Shown piece after piece: positions 10,448 to 22,722 of a stretch of DNA of 64,000 nt (position 1 is its first letter; each line of letters starts with the position of its first letter). A model generated the notes under the pieces. The model was not told the DNA's origin and made no database searches. It was given only the letters and a program-made list of their open reading frames with translations. The stretch comes from Bemisia tabaci. Lineage: Eukaryota; Arthropoda; Insecta; Hemiptera; Aleyrodidae. The stretch covers positions 55,650,157-55,714,156 of the forward strand of contig NC_092797.1 of assembly GCF_918797505.1 (NCBI RefSeq), written 5' to 3'. A program made the translations under genes and the position numbers.

Positions 10448-10489
<42 letters not shown>
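10448..10489. repeat. Poly(A) tract, about 42 nt
   Basis: Uninterrupted A run followed by CAGCAATT. It could be the tail of an old retroposed element, but no body could be identified upstream. Confidence 0.9.
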
Positions 10490-10490
<1 letters not shown>

Positions 10491-10679
10491 AGCAATTACA
10501 TACGTATAAATGAGATATCTTCGGCTTTTATATTACGAGAAACGAAAATTTGGCGTTTTTTTTCTAAATGACCGAAACTTGAATTCGTGCTTGGTGATCC
10601 AAGTTACGTAAGAAAAATTATCTACAGACAAACTGATGGCAACCTCACGAGGAAAAAGCCTAATTTTTTTGGATTATTT

Positions 10680-10750
10680 AGACGTATTTATGCTAAAAGG
10701 AACTATGTGCATAGGGTTTGCGTGAGACATAGTTCCTTTTGGCATAAATT
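10680..10750. mobile_element. Short MITE of the GGAACTATGTGCAT group, right end eroded
   Basis: Left end AGACGTATTTATGCTAAAAG; right arm CATAGTTCCTTTTGGCATAA, but the terminal ACGTCC is missing. Closest to the 76-bp copies at 20881 and 21106. Confidence 0.65.
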
Positions 10751-11094
10751 AAATTTTGAAAATACCAAAATTTATTTTTTTAAATATTTTATACTTCCGT
10801 TCGCTTTAGTTTTTAAAAATCTCTAGAACCTATCTTTCTTTTATGTTTCTGATATCAATGGGAAATGTAAAGCATGGCGCTAATCGCGTCTCACGAATGA
10901 AACGAATACACAAAGATCAAACTAAGCGCCTTCAATTATTGCACGCAGCCTTTTGATACAACTATTCGTGTTTGATAGCCGCGCGTGTTGCATATCGCAC
11001 TAATTGGAGGCGCTACACAGATTTGGCACGTATAAGTAGTGTTAAGAAGGTACCGTCGCGTCGCTTCCTGATAAACTCCACATATTTTAAGCTA

Positions 11095-11352
11095 TATCGA
11101 TGACCCAAGTGTGAAACCACGTAAATCCGTTTGAGAATTTGCTGATTTCCTGCCATTTTTTATTTTCTCTTTGGAATACTAGTCAACGTAATTCCTGAAA
11201 AACTTCCTTGATTTTTCTCGTCTGTTAGCAGAATATTTTGTAAAAAATGAAGCTAAAAAGTAGGCTTATTTTTCTTGGGAAAAACCAAATAGGAGCGGCG
11301 ATTTTGATACATCGCAGTGGAAATAAGTGGTTCCGCACTTTGACCATCGATA
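11095..11352. repeat. Diverged TATCGACGGTG-type element
   Basis: Ends TATCGATGACCCAAG and TTGACCATCGATA lie about 258 bp apart, the same spacing as the clear copies at 51601 and 53453. The interior has diverged strongly. Confidence 0.45.
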
Positions 11353-11405
11353 TCTTGGAGAAATTACGGATCAAAGGAAACAAATAAAATGACGACAGAG
11401 TTAAA

Positions 11406-11655
11406 TGAGGAGCTTAGAGGAAAAGGCGCGTAAGCGCAGTGTTTGCTATTTCAAGAAATGCGTGTTTTAAGTTTCAAATGACATGTAACCTTATGACAGC
11501 GTGGAAGGTTAAACTCACTTTTTGATGCTTTAATGTTGAAACTTAGTTGTTAGTTTTTCTCATAATATACTTTGAAACTAGTTTTAGTTGAGTTCATGAA
11601 CATCTCAATTTTCTCAGCAACTACTCTTATGCGCCTTGTTCTTCAAGTCTCTTAA
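11406..11655. repeat. Foldback element, GGCGCATAAGTGCAG-type arms
   Basis: Left arm AAAGGCGCGTAAGCGCAGTG and right arm ending CTTATGCGCCTTGTTCTTCA are imperfect complements. Related to 42785-43010 and 48661-48925. Confidence 0.5.
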
Positions 11656-12984
11656 AAAATCATGCCTCCTGTGGACGGCTTCAAAAGAAAGTGATAAAAT
11701 ACGCGTATGCGCACTTTTTCTTCCAACGTTTCCCAACAACAAACCTTGCAACATGTTTGGAAAAACGATATTAGGAAGTCTCGAGGGTGTGAAATTATCG
11801 CGGAAAGGAAATCACCGCAGTGTTAGCGCATATTTCACTGGCCGCGGGAACACTCCAAGGAGGCATAATTTCTAGACCGCGCGCCACATCACGGTGCTAC
11901 GTGATCAGTAGAAACGTATAAATTCATTGCAAGAGGAGCAAGCGTCTTGGTTGGTCCTTATGAACGAGTTATTTAACGTCACCTTTCCTCGCTGCGAAAA
12001 GGGAAAAAATAATTGCAGTCGGAGCTCCGAACGGATCTCTGCAACTTGGGGTGTATATCAAAGGCGCAACTTGGAAAATACTCAGCGCCATTCCAGGGTT
12101 TCAAAATCTTCTCACACCTCTAATTTCCGACCAAAGGGTTTAATACGAGATTTCAATGGAATCCGATAGTGCAGAGGGGGCACTATTGTAGGGAGGCTAA
12201 TTTGTCCAGTAAAGCATATTTCTGATCGAAATTGATTAATTTTATTGAAACATGCTTATGTTGATTGTTCCTTTTTTGTGGTATCTTAGTATGTATTGAT
12301 TAGGCTAACGTTTTCCTTCAAAAATTTTTCTGAAATTTTCATTCGGTTTGAAAAAGCAAGTTTAAGTTCTAAAAATTATAGTGGCAAATTAATCAAAGTT
12401 CGATTAAGAATCTCAATTTGAGGACAACATTACTTTCATAAATAGGAACTTCGTCGCAGTTTTCTCTCTTTAAAAACGTCACTTGAGGAGAAGCTAATTA
12501 AAGCGTGCCCAGAACGCCCGTACGAGGAACTTTACACCCCATTCTCGACGCGTGCTCATTAACCCCTTGACGGCCGCTTTTTCACTGCCTCCGCCCTGCC
12601 TTTTTAGATAAAAACCGCATACCTACATTCTATTACCATTGGAGGTAAGTGCTTTTCGTTTAGCTCGATAGGGCACCGGTAACCGACGCAGTGGGCCTAA
12701 GAAAATGTCTCCACGGGAGCACTGTCCTCCGTGCGTGTATCTCCATTTTTCACGGGGAAAGTTGCGCGCTAACGGCTTTGATAAAGATCTTAAAAGTTAA
12801 GCCTCAAGCGGCTTACGCACATATTCCGCCTCAAATTACACACACATACGCGCCTTTACACACACTGGTGCTAACGACTGAGTCCAGTGGAGAATCTAAG
12901 ATCGTCATGGGACTATTCGAGGGCTCCTTTATAAGGTTTCCTTTAAATTGGGGGAAAAAGGCCGGTAAAAAGCTAAGCGAGGAA
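11656..12984. other. Intergenic, no gene seen
   Basis: Several open stretches of 70-107 codons on the plus strand (11636-11875, 11927-12169, 12691-13014) lack splice signals, recognisable motifs or conserved-looking composition. The last runs into the repeat at 12985. Nothing supports a gene here. Confidence 0.4.
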
Positions 12985-13244
12985 ACTGCCGTGATAAGGA
13001 AGAACGCCGTATGAACATTTGTATGATGCCAAATCTTTCCTGACCGAATAGTGATTTTTTAGAAAATTTTGAAATATTGTTCCTTGATATTTTCAGGTAC
13101 CTCAGATTTAATTGCGAGTCATCACCTCTGATAAATTGGAGGAAAATTTTTGACAAATTTCACTAAAAAGTCTTATTTTTAGTAAGAGAGATTATAAACA
13201 AAGTCCGGAGGCCCCTACGGCGCTCTTCCTAAGCATGACAGTAA
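12985..13244. repeat. Foldback element, GCCGTGCT-type ends
   Basis: Left end ACTGCCGTGATAAGGAAGAA then CGCCGTATGAACAT; right end is the near complement (GGCGCTCTTCCTAAGCATGA then CAGTA). About 260 bp with an AT-rich interior. Confidence 0.6.
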
Positions 13245-14065
13245 AATACCCTCGAAATGAAGGAAGAATGCCGTAATATCATTCCTGTGTTGCCATAAAG
13301 TCCCCGATTAAATATTCCTTTTTTAAAGAATGGATGAGGATTTCCCCGTGAAAGCTTCAAATTCCCTGTGTGCAATTGTCGATTATGCCCTCCGGAAATT
13401 TTTTTTAGAAAAAATATTCACGAACTTGAAAAAAAATGGTTTTAGTGGGAGAAATTTGACAAGATTTAAAGGCACTTCTCCGAGTGCGGCAGAAAAAGAC
13501 TACTCGAATATAGCCGCAACCGTAGCTGAGAGGTAGAGTGCGGAGTAAAAACTTATTTCTGAAAGTAAATCCGCAGATCGTAAGGACTACAAACTTCCGC
13601 TTTAAAATTTGGTTGGTTGTCTCATACATTTATTTAAAGTGCCTCACCAATGTAGAGTCATTAACATATTAGAAAGGAGAAATCAATAGAAATGTACAAA
13701 AAATAAAAAATGGACAGAAAAAATAAATACAATTTGGAGATTCTGATGTTTAAAAAAAGGAAGAGCTTCGATGAACATATTTCAAAAGTATGGTATTGAG
13801 ATCATATGGAGGAGGGAAAAGTTTTTTGAACAAGAAGAACTGTGGGTCATTACGAATGTCGATGTGCGATGATTTTTTATTTTTCACGACAGTGTTCCCA
13901 AGAAATGATAATTGTAGAAAAATAATATCAACAATAAATATATTAGAATTAAAGTCATTTTTTGCCTTCGATAGGTGCATTTTTCTCTCATCTATTAAAG
14001 ACAGCTTTGAGTAAGCGACTTGCGACCTTGACTTAAATCTTGCATTAGGGAATATTACAATAGCT

Positions 14066-14380
14066 TTTTTTTTGCCTTCAATTGCGTCCGCAGCAATTGT
14101 TGTTATGAGTATGTTGTGCGTGCTCATTATAGCCCATTACATATTCGACTCTCTGAAGGCATTTTATGTGCGTAAGTAGCGCATCCTGTTGGGGAGCAGC
14201 AGAAGTAAAGATCGAGCGAATTGTTCACTCTCTACTTCATCTATATTCCAAGAGAGTGAGCTACCTGCACGCACACATGAAACGCCTTCAGAGAGTCAAG
14301 TATGTAATGAACTGAAATCAGCACGCACAACATGTTCGTAACAACAATTGCTGCAGACGCAGTTGAAGGCCAAAAATAAA
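14066..14380. repeat. Inverted duplication, about 105-bp arms
   Basis: The arm at about 14066-14168 and its reverse complement at about 14272-14380 share ACAACAATTGCTGC, GCACGCACAACAT and GCCTTCAGAGAGTC. A spacer of about 100 bp separates them. The 125-codon minus frame 14127-13750 begins in the left arm. Confidence 0.65.
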
Positions 14381-14919
14381 CAACCTTATAATTCACGTTG
14401 AAGAGCATTTTAGCTCTTAAATTAATATTACTATCGACAGAGAGTTGTATTTTGCGGTCTTATCCTTATCGACGATTTTCAGGATGAGTTTCCTCTTACC
14501 TCTCGTGCTTGCCAAACTTTTCATTTTTTTAATTTGTTTTTATTTAAACAAATTATATTTAAAAATAACGTAACTAGAACGAGAAAACAAACACTATGAA
14601 GTGGCCCGAACTGAATGTAACAAGGTGGAGAAATGGTGCTGGGTCGGCACCATTTCGCGGGAAAAACAAAGCCAAGAAATTCTACAATTTTTTAATTTCA
14701 TTTAATTTTTATAATGAACTTAATATTCCAATGCAAGCTGCCTGAGCTGAATGCCAACCTCCTACCCCCTGAAGTGTTGCACTGGTACTCATTAGAGCAA
14801 AAAAACAATTTTTTGAATCTAATTGAAAAATGTTTGGAATTTCTTGGCTTTGTCTTCCCCGCGCAAAGGTGTGGACTCAGCACCATTTCTCCACTTTGTT
14901 ACAACGAGAGCTATTTGAA
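14381..14919. other. Intergenic with a possible inverted repeat pair
   Basis: GGTGCTGGGTCGGCACCATT at about 14635-14655 is a tight small palindrome. GGAGAAATGGTGCTG at about 14628 is matched, inverted, by CAGCACCATTTCTCC at about 14878-14892, giving an inverted repeat of about 265 bp. No gene seen. Confidence 0.4.
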
Positions 14920-15173
14920 GGTGTAAGTCCGCAACCACGTATAGGGTTTGCAACATGGCAGACTTCCTGTCATACTTCATTTTTTAAATGGAAAACTTAT
15001 CATTGGCAATTCCTAAAAACTGTCGTGATTTTTCTTCCCTGAACACAGAAAATTCCTTCAAAAACTTCAAGGAATGATATCGCTTTGATCTCCTTTAAAA
15101 AATTAAAATAAGGGAGAGGCTTTTCAAACACCGGAAACGAGATACCTGGTTGCGGGTTTACACCGTCGATATG
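14920..15173. repeat. Diverged TATCGACGGTG-type element, opposite orientation
   Basis: The right end is clear (TTTACACCGTCGATAT). The left end is eroded (GTGTAAGTCCGCAACCACGT). The interior carries AACACCGGAAACGAGATACC and the complement of the ATTTTTTAAATGGAAAAC motif seen in the copy at 3796-4055. Confidence 0.55.
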
Positions 15174-15301
15174 TTTTGTATCCATCTACACACGTCAATT
15201 AAATTAAAATAGATTTACAAGGGCACCAAGCAATAAAGTAATATTAGATAATAAAGTTATCTAACAGAATAGGAATTATCGTATTCTCTGTTCTTTTCTT
15301 T

Positions 15302-15303
<2 letters not shown>

Positions 15304-15332
<29 letters not shown>
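15304..15332. repeat. Poly(T) tract, about 29 nt
   Basis: Homopolymer within a pyrimidine-rich stretch (TTCTTTTC repeats before it). Confidence 0.9.
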
Positions 15333-17616
15333 GAAGGAAATTAAGTGTATAAAATCACCATTTTAATTATATTGTTTTTCTATTCCTTCTTTCGCACTTC
15401 GCCTCCACTCTCATTCATACAAATTTCCTTCTTTCACGCATGAAACCGGGAGAACAGATTGAGCATTCCCTGTGCCATCTTTGTGCCGTTTTAAGCCCTG
15501 TTGAAAGTTGGACGGTGCTAAAGGAAACTTCCAAAGTTCGGAGCATTTTATTTCACCGGGCGAATGACGCGGGTCCCAACGTTGGTCCTGCATCCCGTGA
15601 AAACTCCCTCATTCCTCGTGGGGCGTATTATTTCCACTTAGGAAAAAGAAATTAAATCATTGCAGAGTGCTAAACTGTGCACTGTATGCGAGTTGAAAAT
15701 GCACAATAAATCATAACTTTTTACTCTGGAACGCCGCCGGCGCGGCGTGCCGATAGCGAAGGTCAAAAAGCGCGTGTCTCGACTGTGCAACGTTTCAAAA
15801 GTTTCGCTGTTGTTTTACTTTTTTCAAAATCAAACCGAATATATGTTATTTTTTCAAATAAATATATTAGAGGGAGAAGCATCAGTTCCTATCCCCAGCA
15901 AAACAAAGACTTAGAAGTAAGCAACTGACACAATGACACTAGAACATTAAGGAATGTTTAGCAATTTTTTTTTTTTTCTTTTTTTTTTCTTTTTTTTTCT
16001 AAGCACTAGTCTGCACGGCGAAACTGTTGGCACTATTTTATTTCTAAAATGAGCCAAAAATAGTAGTTCCTCATTGCAAAATATATAGTGCAAAAATACG
16101 CTGTTTGGCTGTTTGAAGCTTGTATCTCCAAAATCGGCGTTTCGAAAGTACGCAATTCAAAATTTTTTAAAAAAAGATGCAATATCATATTGCAACTTAA
16201 CGCTCCTCATCGACACAAAAATGAATTAAACCACTCGCAATTTACTCGCTCTGACATGAGATAGTGTTCCCGTTGGAATCTTAAAATCAGATTTTTCAAC
16301 ACAACTTGGCAAAATTGCTGTGATGATATTTTTGCGTAAGGATCCTTTTTCGGGCACGATTATACATACGAGTAAAGTACCTGCCTATTAGGAGACAGTA
16401 TTTTTATCTTAATCCTTGTGCTTGAGAAAAGCATGCTGCTCTTTGATTGGTCGGCGAGTAAGAGGCTCCCATGATATTTCCTCGGCTCTTAGTCAAGGAA
16501 AAAGGTTGACAAACAAGACGATGACAGCGTGCTCGACGCGATAAGAATTTTCTAATTTCCAACCTCTAACATAAATTCTGAACTAACAGGGCGCTACGGA
16601 AGTGCTACGTCCACCTCCACACTATTCTGCGGGAAAATTAAGACCAACAATTTTTTTAGATTCAAATATTATCACTTTCTTATCATTTCTATCCTTTTTT
16701 ATCATTTTCATTTCCTTGCAATCCTTTCGGGGTTTCCTTGTTTCGTGTTGGGAGTTGCTCAGCAGCGACGGTAGATGGCGCGAGGTTCGCAGTCCTATGT
16801 CATTCCTCGCGTCACGTTTATGACGGCTTTTCAATGCTTTATGGAATCTTACGGAATGCTAAGCGAGTGTGATCTAAGGGCTGAAAAGATCGAAATCGTC
16901 ATAAATCCTTAGGCTTGACCCCAGCTTAATATTTCAGTGAATCTGCCTAAGCCGAACACGTTCCTTCCTCGGTCTCACTTTGATATTCGTTCAAGTTTTA
17001 CTTTGTGTATCCAATGGAATTTTTGGCTTAAATTTCCCCGCAGAATAGTGTGGACCCAGCACAATGGGTCTGTTGCGAGCAGAAGATTCAGCCACTGAAC
17101 AGCCAAGACGATTGACTACCCCCGTGGTTAAATTAACTTTGCACTATTGTATAATGTACATTTAAAACATGTTGGGCATATTTTTTAAGAATTTAATTGT
17201 TAATTCAGCAATCCACTTTTTCTCGTGAATGTGGACTTTGACCGGCCAATGATGCATTTAGCCAAAGTAGACGGCCAAAATCATCAATAGCCGGTCATTG
17301 TTGACAGTTGCCGCAACATAGATACCTCACCCACTAAAGTGGTATTATCACAAATCAATAGGCATATTTTTCAAGTTTTACCATCGGAGTGTCAGGAGAT
17401 TGTCATCTTGGCCCGAATCCCACCCCGTGAAAGGAATAATGTGCAAGAGGGGAGGGTTAACAGCGGGGGTGGAGGGGGGAGGCTTAAAAACCGTGAGCAT
17501 GTAATCGACACCGTTGGAGTGGAAATGGGTATGAAGGACCGGAACCGGTGGAAGTGTGGTTATTCGTCATTAATACAATGAAATTGCGCTCGAGCACGAG
17601 ACTTTTCGCTCGGAGC
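15333..17616. other. Intergenic, no gene seen
   Basis: No exon with a convincing composition and splice pair. A broken T-rich run lies at 15966-16000. Around 16030-16085 there is a fragment of the hairpin family typified by 8672-8817 (AAAATAGTAGTTCCTCATTG). Around 17115-17185 there is a fragment of the family at 57832-57985 (CCCCGTGGTTAAATTAACTT). Confidence 0.45.
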
Positions 17617-17646
17617 CGCGCGTTAGGCGTTAGGCGTTAGGCGTTG
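17617..17646. repeat. Short tandem repeat of GCGTTAG
   Basis: About four copies of GCGTTAG(G) in a row within a GC-rich patch. Confidence 0.7.
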
Positions 17647-17863
17647 CTCGCCTCGACAAAAATTTTCAATTTCTCCACCGCCTCGCGTCGCGTCGGTGTC
17701 TAATGGCAGGTGTAGCGTGGCGCTCGTCATGACGCGTCGCACCATGGTCCCATTCGCACATTTTTCCGGCTCAATATATCTCTCGCCTTACTCGAATACA
17801 TCGCCTGGATTCTTAGTCCAGGGCCTCTAAATATACAACCTCCAATTTTCACGGGAAAAAATT

Positions 17864-18030
17864 ATACTGCCGATTTAACAATTTTGTAGTTAAAAAAAGT
17901 GTCCGACATTTTTCAAAGTAGATGTAAAAAAAGAAAAATAAAAAAAATGCTAATTTAACCACCCCCGTGGTTGAATTAGTTTTCCACTTTAGTAAAATAT
18001 GCATTTGAAACATATCAAATTGTTTGAAAC
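17864..18030. repeat. Element related to the CCACCCCCGTGG family
   Basis: Contains AAAGTGTCCGACATTTTTCA on the left, the central palindrome CCACCCCCGTGG, and TTTGAAACATATCAAA on the right. Compare 57832-57985. Confidence 0.5.
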
Positions 18031-20880
18031 ATATCAAACATAACAAATTGGAGCACTCTGTCAAAAAAAAAGAAGCTAGGCTTAGATCGTAAATTGGATA
18101 CATCCATCGGTTGGAATCCGAATCGCACTCTTTCCTCCTTATCCTTGCTTTTTATATTCACCTTAATTCATTTATTCCTCTCGTATCTATTTTTTCTTCA
18201 TTTTTTCTTCTTCTCCTTAAAATTTTACTTTTTCTAGTTCCTTCTGTTTTTCTTTTCCCTTTCAACTTCATTTTTCATATTTTTCTTACTTTCTATTGCT
18301 CTTTCTTTATTCTTCTTCAATTCACCTTCCTCCTTCCTCTTTAACATGTTTTTCCCCAATTCTAAATTTCTCTTCCTCTTCCTTTCATGATTTAACTTTG
18401 AAGTTAATTCATCGAATTGGATGAATTTAATACAGCCGTCATCCTGTATATGAGTAATTTTGATGAGGAAAAACGCATTGCGATTCTTAGTCTAAAGATT
18501 TGCCTGGTGGGTTATCACAAGAGTTAAAGGCGAAGTTATCATAAATTCGTCGAACTTTTTTCCAAGAACGTGTCATTTCACGACAACTGTTCGACGGGAT
18601 TGCAGCCCCGTTCGGAACAATTACTTGTCTAATCGTCGTGCATTAACAATTTATAAGTTGGGCGTTCCATGCTAATAGTCGGTTATTCCGGCGAGCTAAG
18701 GCCTTGAGCGAAAATTCTTAGATGAGGAAGATAGGTGCATCGGTGTAGGGTAATTGTGAGCAACGATTTTACTTGAGCATGTGCCCAAAGTTGCCGTTTT
18801 ACGGACGTAATCCGCTTATTAATTGCTTGCTGCCTACTTTGCCTCGCTGGGAAAAAAACAACGTTCGGACATTCGAAAGATGCCGAATTCCCCCGATGAA
18901 ATATTCGTCTTTGAGCGAAGTTGTGAATACGTTCCCTCGCAAATTTTAGACATCTTAAAAAAAAATCTCAAATAAAATTTTTCGGGTGGTTATTTGAAAA
19001 CTATTCAACAATTTTACGGAAAATTTGTGTTTTATCAAAGAAAAAAGGCAACGTCTGAAGGTTCATACAGCATAATTCCCTGATACGGCTGTAGTATAAA
19101 TTTTCCAGGGATTTCATTTGGATGAAAAACTTCTCTTGGTTTACCCGCATAAAGTGGGCAGTGAAAAACTTGCAACGTTGCGAATTAAAGTATGAAATTT
19201 GTTTACCTCACTATCGGTGATGAGAAAACGTGTCATTGCGCAATGCGCATGGCGCGCTGGAGTGTTATATATCAGCGGCAATCGAAGCGACACTTTGTAA
19301 GGCGCTCTGAGCAACTATACCACCACAGAAGTATTGCACAGTATCAGACGAAAATGAAGGCGCACTAACGTTTGTAAATTAACTGGTATCGTTTACCACT
19401 GCGCAGTTTCATTGATCGCGATACGCGGCTCCTGTTAAAAAAATGTTTGTGGAACTTGGTGCCATGTGACACTTTTTGACGGGAAACTTGAATTTCAACT
19501 CAAATATTTGAAATTCGAAAAACCCAATATGGTAGATGTGGCGAATGCTATTTCGGCTCTTATTTCATCGATTTTTGTGAAACTTGATGCCAGGGGGTAT
19601 TTCCTAATGTAAATGTCGAATTTTTAGTCAAGTGTTCAAAATCCAAAAATCCAAGATGGCGGAAGCGGCCTAGAATGCTACTTTGGCGCCTTCGCAATTA
19701 TCCAACTTTGCAATCGAGATATCTTTTCTCTCTCTGTTCAGTTTCAAAATTGATGTACTCTTAGCTGATTTAGACCTCAATAGTGGTGCACTCGATAACT
19801 TCTTTTGTGTGCAAAATGATTATTTGTTTATTCATGTATATATTTTTCCTATTCATTTCTTTTTTATTTTCTCACTCGATCATTCGGGGGAACATATTTA
19901 AGTTAATAATTTTTACATCATAGCTGCAAAAGCGGAAAAGCGAGCCAACAAGAGCACTGATCGTCAGTTAGTTTGTTTTGCAAAAAGTTCACAATGTCTA
20001 CCGATAGGTTTACGCATTGTTAATTAGATTTATGGAACTTTATGAGGCAACATGAATGTCAAATAGATCCAAAGGCTGATTCCTGCTCCGCGGTATGTTT
20101 TTTGCCTGGGTATATGTATGCGGCAAAATTGAAGGTGAACCTCACTAGAGGCCTTCTCAAACATTCCTGAATCGATCCTAGCATAAGACATGTCAAACTT
20201 TCGTAAGGCAATGAGCTGTTTAAGGAGCAACTATGAGTGCGATCCTGAATGAAAGGGTTTTTTATTCCGGCATGGATCTTGGAAAATCGGCGACGCAGCA
20301 CTGAGAATACTCCTCTCCTAACGTATGTATTCGTTTGTTTTCAAATCGAAGTGATTAAAGACAATACGGTGGCTAAAAGCTCTGGCCTGTTTTGTTACCG
20401 TATCATTCGCGAGCGTTGTTCCTGCGGACTTTGAAGCGAAGCCCATTTAAGTCATACATTGGAAATTCCCTCGCTCGATTGTCCTTAAAATGTTTGAGGA
20501 TGCGTTGCGAGTCGCTTAATAGAACATTCTGTATCGGGTCTGGACGTGGGACGCTCCGAAACTATATTTTCCCGATTCAATCCGTCAATTTGCTCTTTGT
20601 CTAGAGGAAGAATAGGAAATGGGAGTCATTTTTGCTCACAGAATATGAAAGCGACAAAGTATGCTAAGAGCGTACAACTTGCTGTAAACTCTCGGTTTTT
20701 TTTATTTGATTTTCGAAGCGTTCAAATAGTTTAGCCACTGAGGAGAAAAATCTAATGGAAATATGAGGAGAAGTTTGCGGGATAATGGATTTTATTCAAC
20801 TCTAAGTACTCAGGCATAATTATTCCGAAAGGATTGGATCGATGACGAAGCGAGGAAACTAGGCAGGTCGATTTGCAATT
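18031..20880. other. Intergenic, no gene seen
   Basis: 18111-18370 is a strongly pyrimidine-rich (C/T) plus strand that gives a spurious 77-codon hydrophobic frame. 19210-19390 shares short motifs (GCGCAATGCG, CTATACCACC) with the dispersed families further right. Other open stretches overlap each other on both strands and show no exon signals. Confidence 0.4.
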
Positions 20881-20956
20881 GGGCGTATTTTTGCTAAAAG
20901 GAACTATGTGCATAGGGATTGCGTGTGACATAGTTCCTTTTAGCATCAATACGTCC
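20881..20956. mobile_element. 76-bp MITE, GCTAAAAGGAACTATGTG subtype
   Basis: Begins GGGCGTATTTTTGCTAAAAG and ends TTTTAGCATCAATACGTCC. AATT lies on both sides. The arms make up nearly the whole element, so it folds into a perfect-looking hairpin. Confidence 0.8.
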
Positions 20957-21105
20957 AATTTCGCAAATTGCCTATGTTATTTTACATTTATGAAGGATAC
21001 CACATCATTCCTATTGCACTTTCCTGCGATTTTTTTATTCTTAGGATATCCTCTGAGAATGTTATGAAAAAATGTTGGGAATTATTCTCATTTTAAGAAT
21101 AAATT

Positions 21106-21181
21106 GGACGCATTTATGCTAAAAGGAACTATGTTGCACGCATACCCTAAGCAAATAGTTCCTTTTAGCATAAATACGTTC
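21106..21181. mobile_element. 76-bp MITE, GCTAAAAGGAACTATGTG subtype
   Basis: Begins GGACGCATTTATGCTAAAAG and ends TTTTAGCATAAATACGTTC, with AATT flanking both sides. It is the second copy within about 150 bp of 20881-20956. Confidence 0.8.
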
Positions 21182-22624
21182 AATTGTGAAAAACATTTTT
21201 AAACACCGAGATAGAAAATCACAGTTTTTTTGTTTCACCTGGTCTAGAGTATTAGGAGATAAGAACAATGTTTAAGACGGGCAGAGTGTTGCATTAGACA
21301 TTTTCACACAAAAATGACACGAAAGTAAAGCTGAGAAGAATAAAACGTTTCGTAAAAATAGTATTTCTAAGCTATACGGTGGCACTAAAGTAACAAGCAT
21401 TTTGATGCTTTAAAATTTTCGTTCATATTTTATCTATTCATAATTATACACTTGTATTTTTTGAGTCAAGTTAATTTTGTAGTTGATGGATGAAAATTAA
21501 TAGGTAATAAAAAAATTGAAATCATTAAATAATGCGGCATTGAAAATGCTCATAGAGAGAAAACGGCAACAACTGCATCGAAGCGTCGGTCTCGACTTTT
21601 AAGTGTATGTGAACATCGCTGTAAATCCATGGACGTCGCTCTGTCGATGCATGGAAATATAACGCGCCCGCATTTTTTGGGCTATGCAACATGGACGTCC
21701 ATAGAGCAGCAATAGTTGTATCTTCGCGCCGTACGCTATGCCCTCAGGCGCGATTTCATCTTGTGACGGACACTGCGAAAAGCGAATCCTCCTTCCTTTT
21801 GAATAAAACTAAGTGATACTTTCAATTTGTGTCCTTTTTTAAAATGGGGTGGCACGGAATTTTCACGTGATACCACATGTTCTTATGAGGAAGGCAGAAA
21901 ATCGGATGGATTTTTAGCAGACGTGATGCTTTGATTTTTGTGAAAAAGGAGGAAAAAATTACGAAATAAATGATGGGAATTTGTAGGGAATATAACTATT
22001 TTTCTGGACTCACCCGGAGCACTTATTCATCGCAAACTCTTTTTTTAGAGTTTTTGTTTAGTTATTTATTTACTTACTTATTCATGTATAAAAAAAATTA
22101 TAAAAATAAAAAAATTGACCCGTGATCGATTTTGAACCGCGGAGATGACTTATTTTCTCCGGAAAATTACTACAGGAATCCACCAAAAATTTATCTCAGA
22201 AAAAAAGGTGGAATATTTAAGAAGAACATGGATTTAAGGCTCATTTTTTGGACAAAGCACCGTAGAGATATCGGGTATCATTGAGGATCCCTTTTTTCGA
22301 GCCCTTTTCTATCTCTCTTAACTAATTGTAAATTGGATACTTTTTAATAAACCAGTCTATTTCCATGTATTTATATAAGGAAAACATGTTTAGGTATTTT
22401 TTTCGCCGCTCCCCCCTCCCCCCCCCCCCCTATTCGGGTGTTTGCTTTCACTATTGAATTATATTTCTCATCCGCAAAATTATGATACAAAAACAGAAGG
22501 ACAATTGATAATATTCTCTAGGAAAAATAGAATTCTATATTTAAAATTTATACATAATAATACACTTCACAAGAGAGTATACAATTTTTCAACGGTCTGA
22601 TCAGTTCCTGCTGCAGAATTTGAA
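21182..22624. other. Downstream flank of the beat-like gene
   Basis: The first few hundred bases left of the stop codon at 22625 should include the 3' untranslated region. A minus-strand ATTAAA-type signal lies at about 22348-22343, some 280 bases past the stop, but it is not proven. A poly(C) run lies near 22412-22430. At 21600-21760 there is a degenerate relative of the repeat at 37933-38490 (CAACATGGACGTCCAT, AATAGTTGTATC). Confidence 0.35.
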
Positions 22625-22722
22625 TCAAGAGATAATGCGCCTGCTTCCGAGAGACATTATCACCGTTATTGGTATCAACCAGATACTGGTCGAACAAGTC
22701 ACTTTGTTTGCAGTGCCTCGGA
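22625..22722 (-). CDS. beat-like gene, last coding exon (C-terminal tail)
   Basis: A strong acceptor (TTTTTTTTGTTTCAG) opens an exon that completes the codon left by the exon at 25230-25014 (A plus TC) and then reads 31 residues to TGA at 22627-22625. The sequence RGTANKVTCSTSIW leads into a hydrophobic stretch (LIPITVIMSL) and ends with GSRRIIS. A hydrophobic tail is common in Beat proteins, several of which are thought to be membrane-tethered. The tail could be a GPI signal or a very short membrane segment; at about 12-18 uncharged residues it is short for a classical transmembrane helix. The call rests on splice strength, phase match and position, not on sequence similarity, because Beat tails are poorly conserved. 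Confidence 0.6.

Noticed and set aside
13750..14127. 125-codon minus-strand open frame
   Set aside because: It begins within the inverted duplication at 14066-14380 and has no recognisable domain or conserved composition. A shorter frame overlaps it on the other strand.
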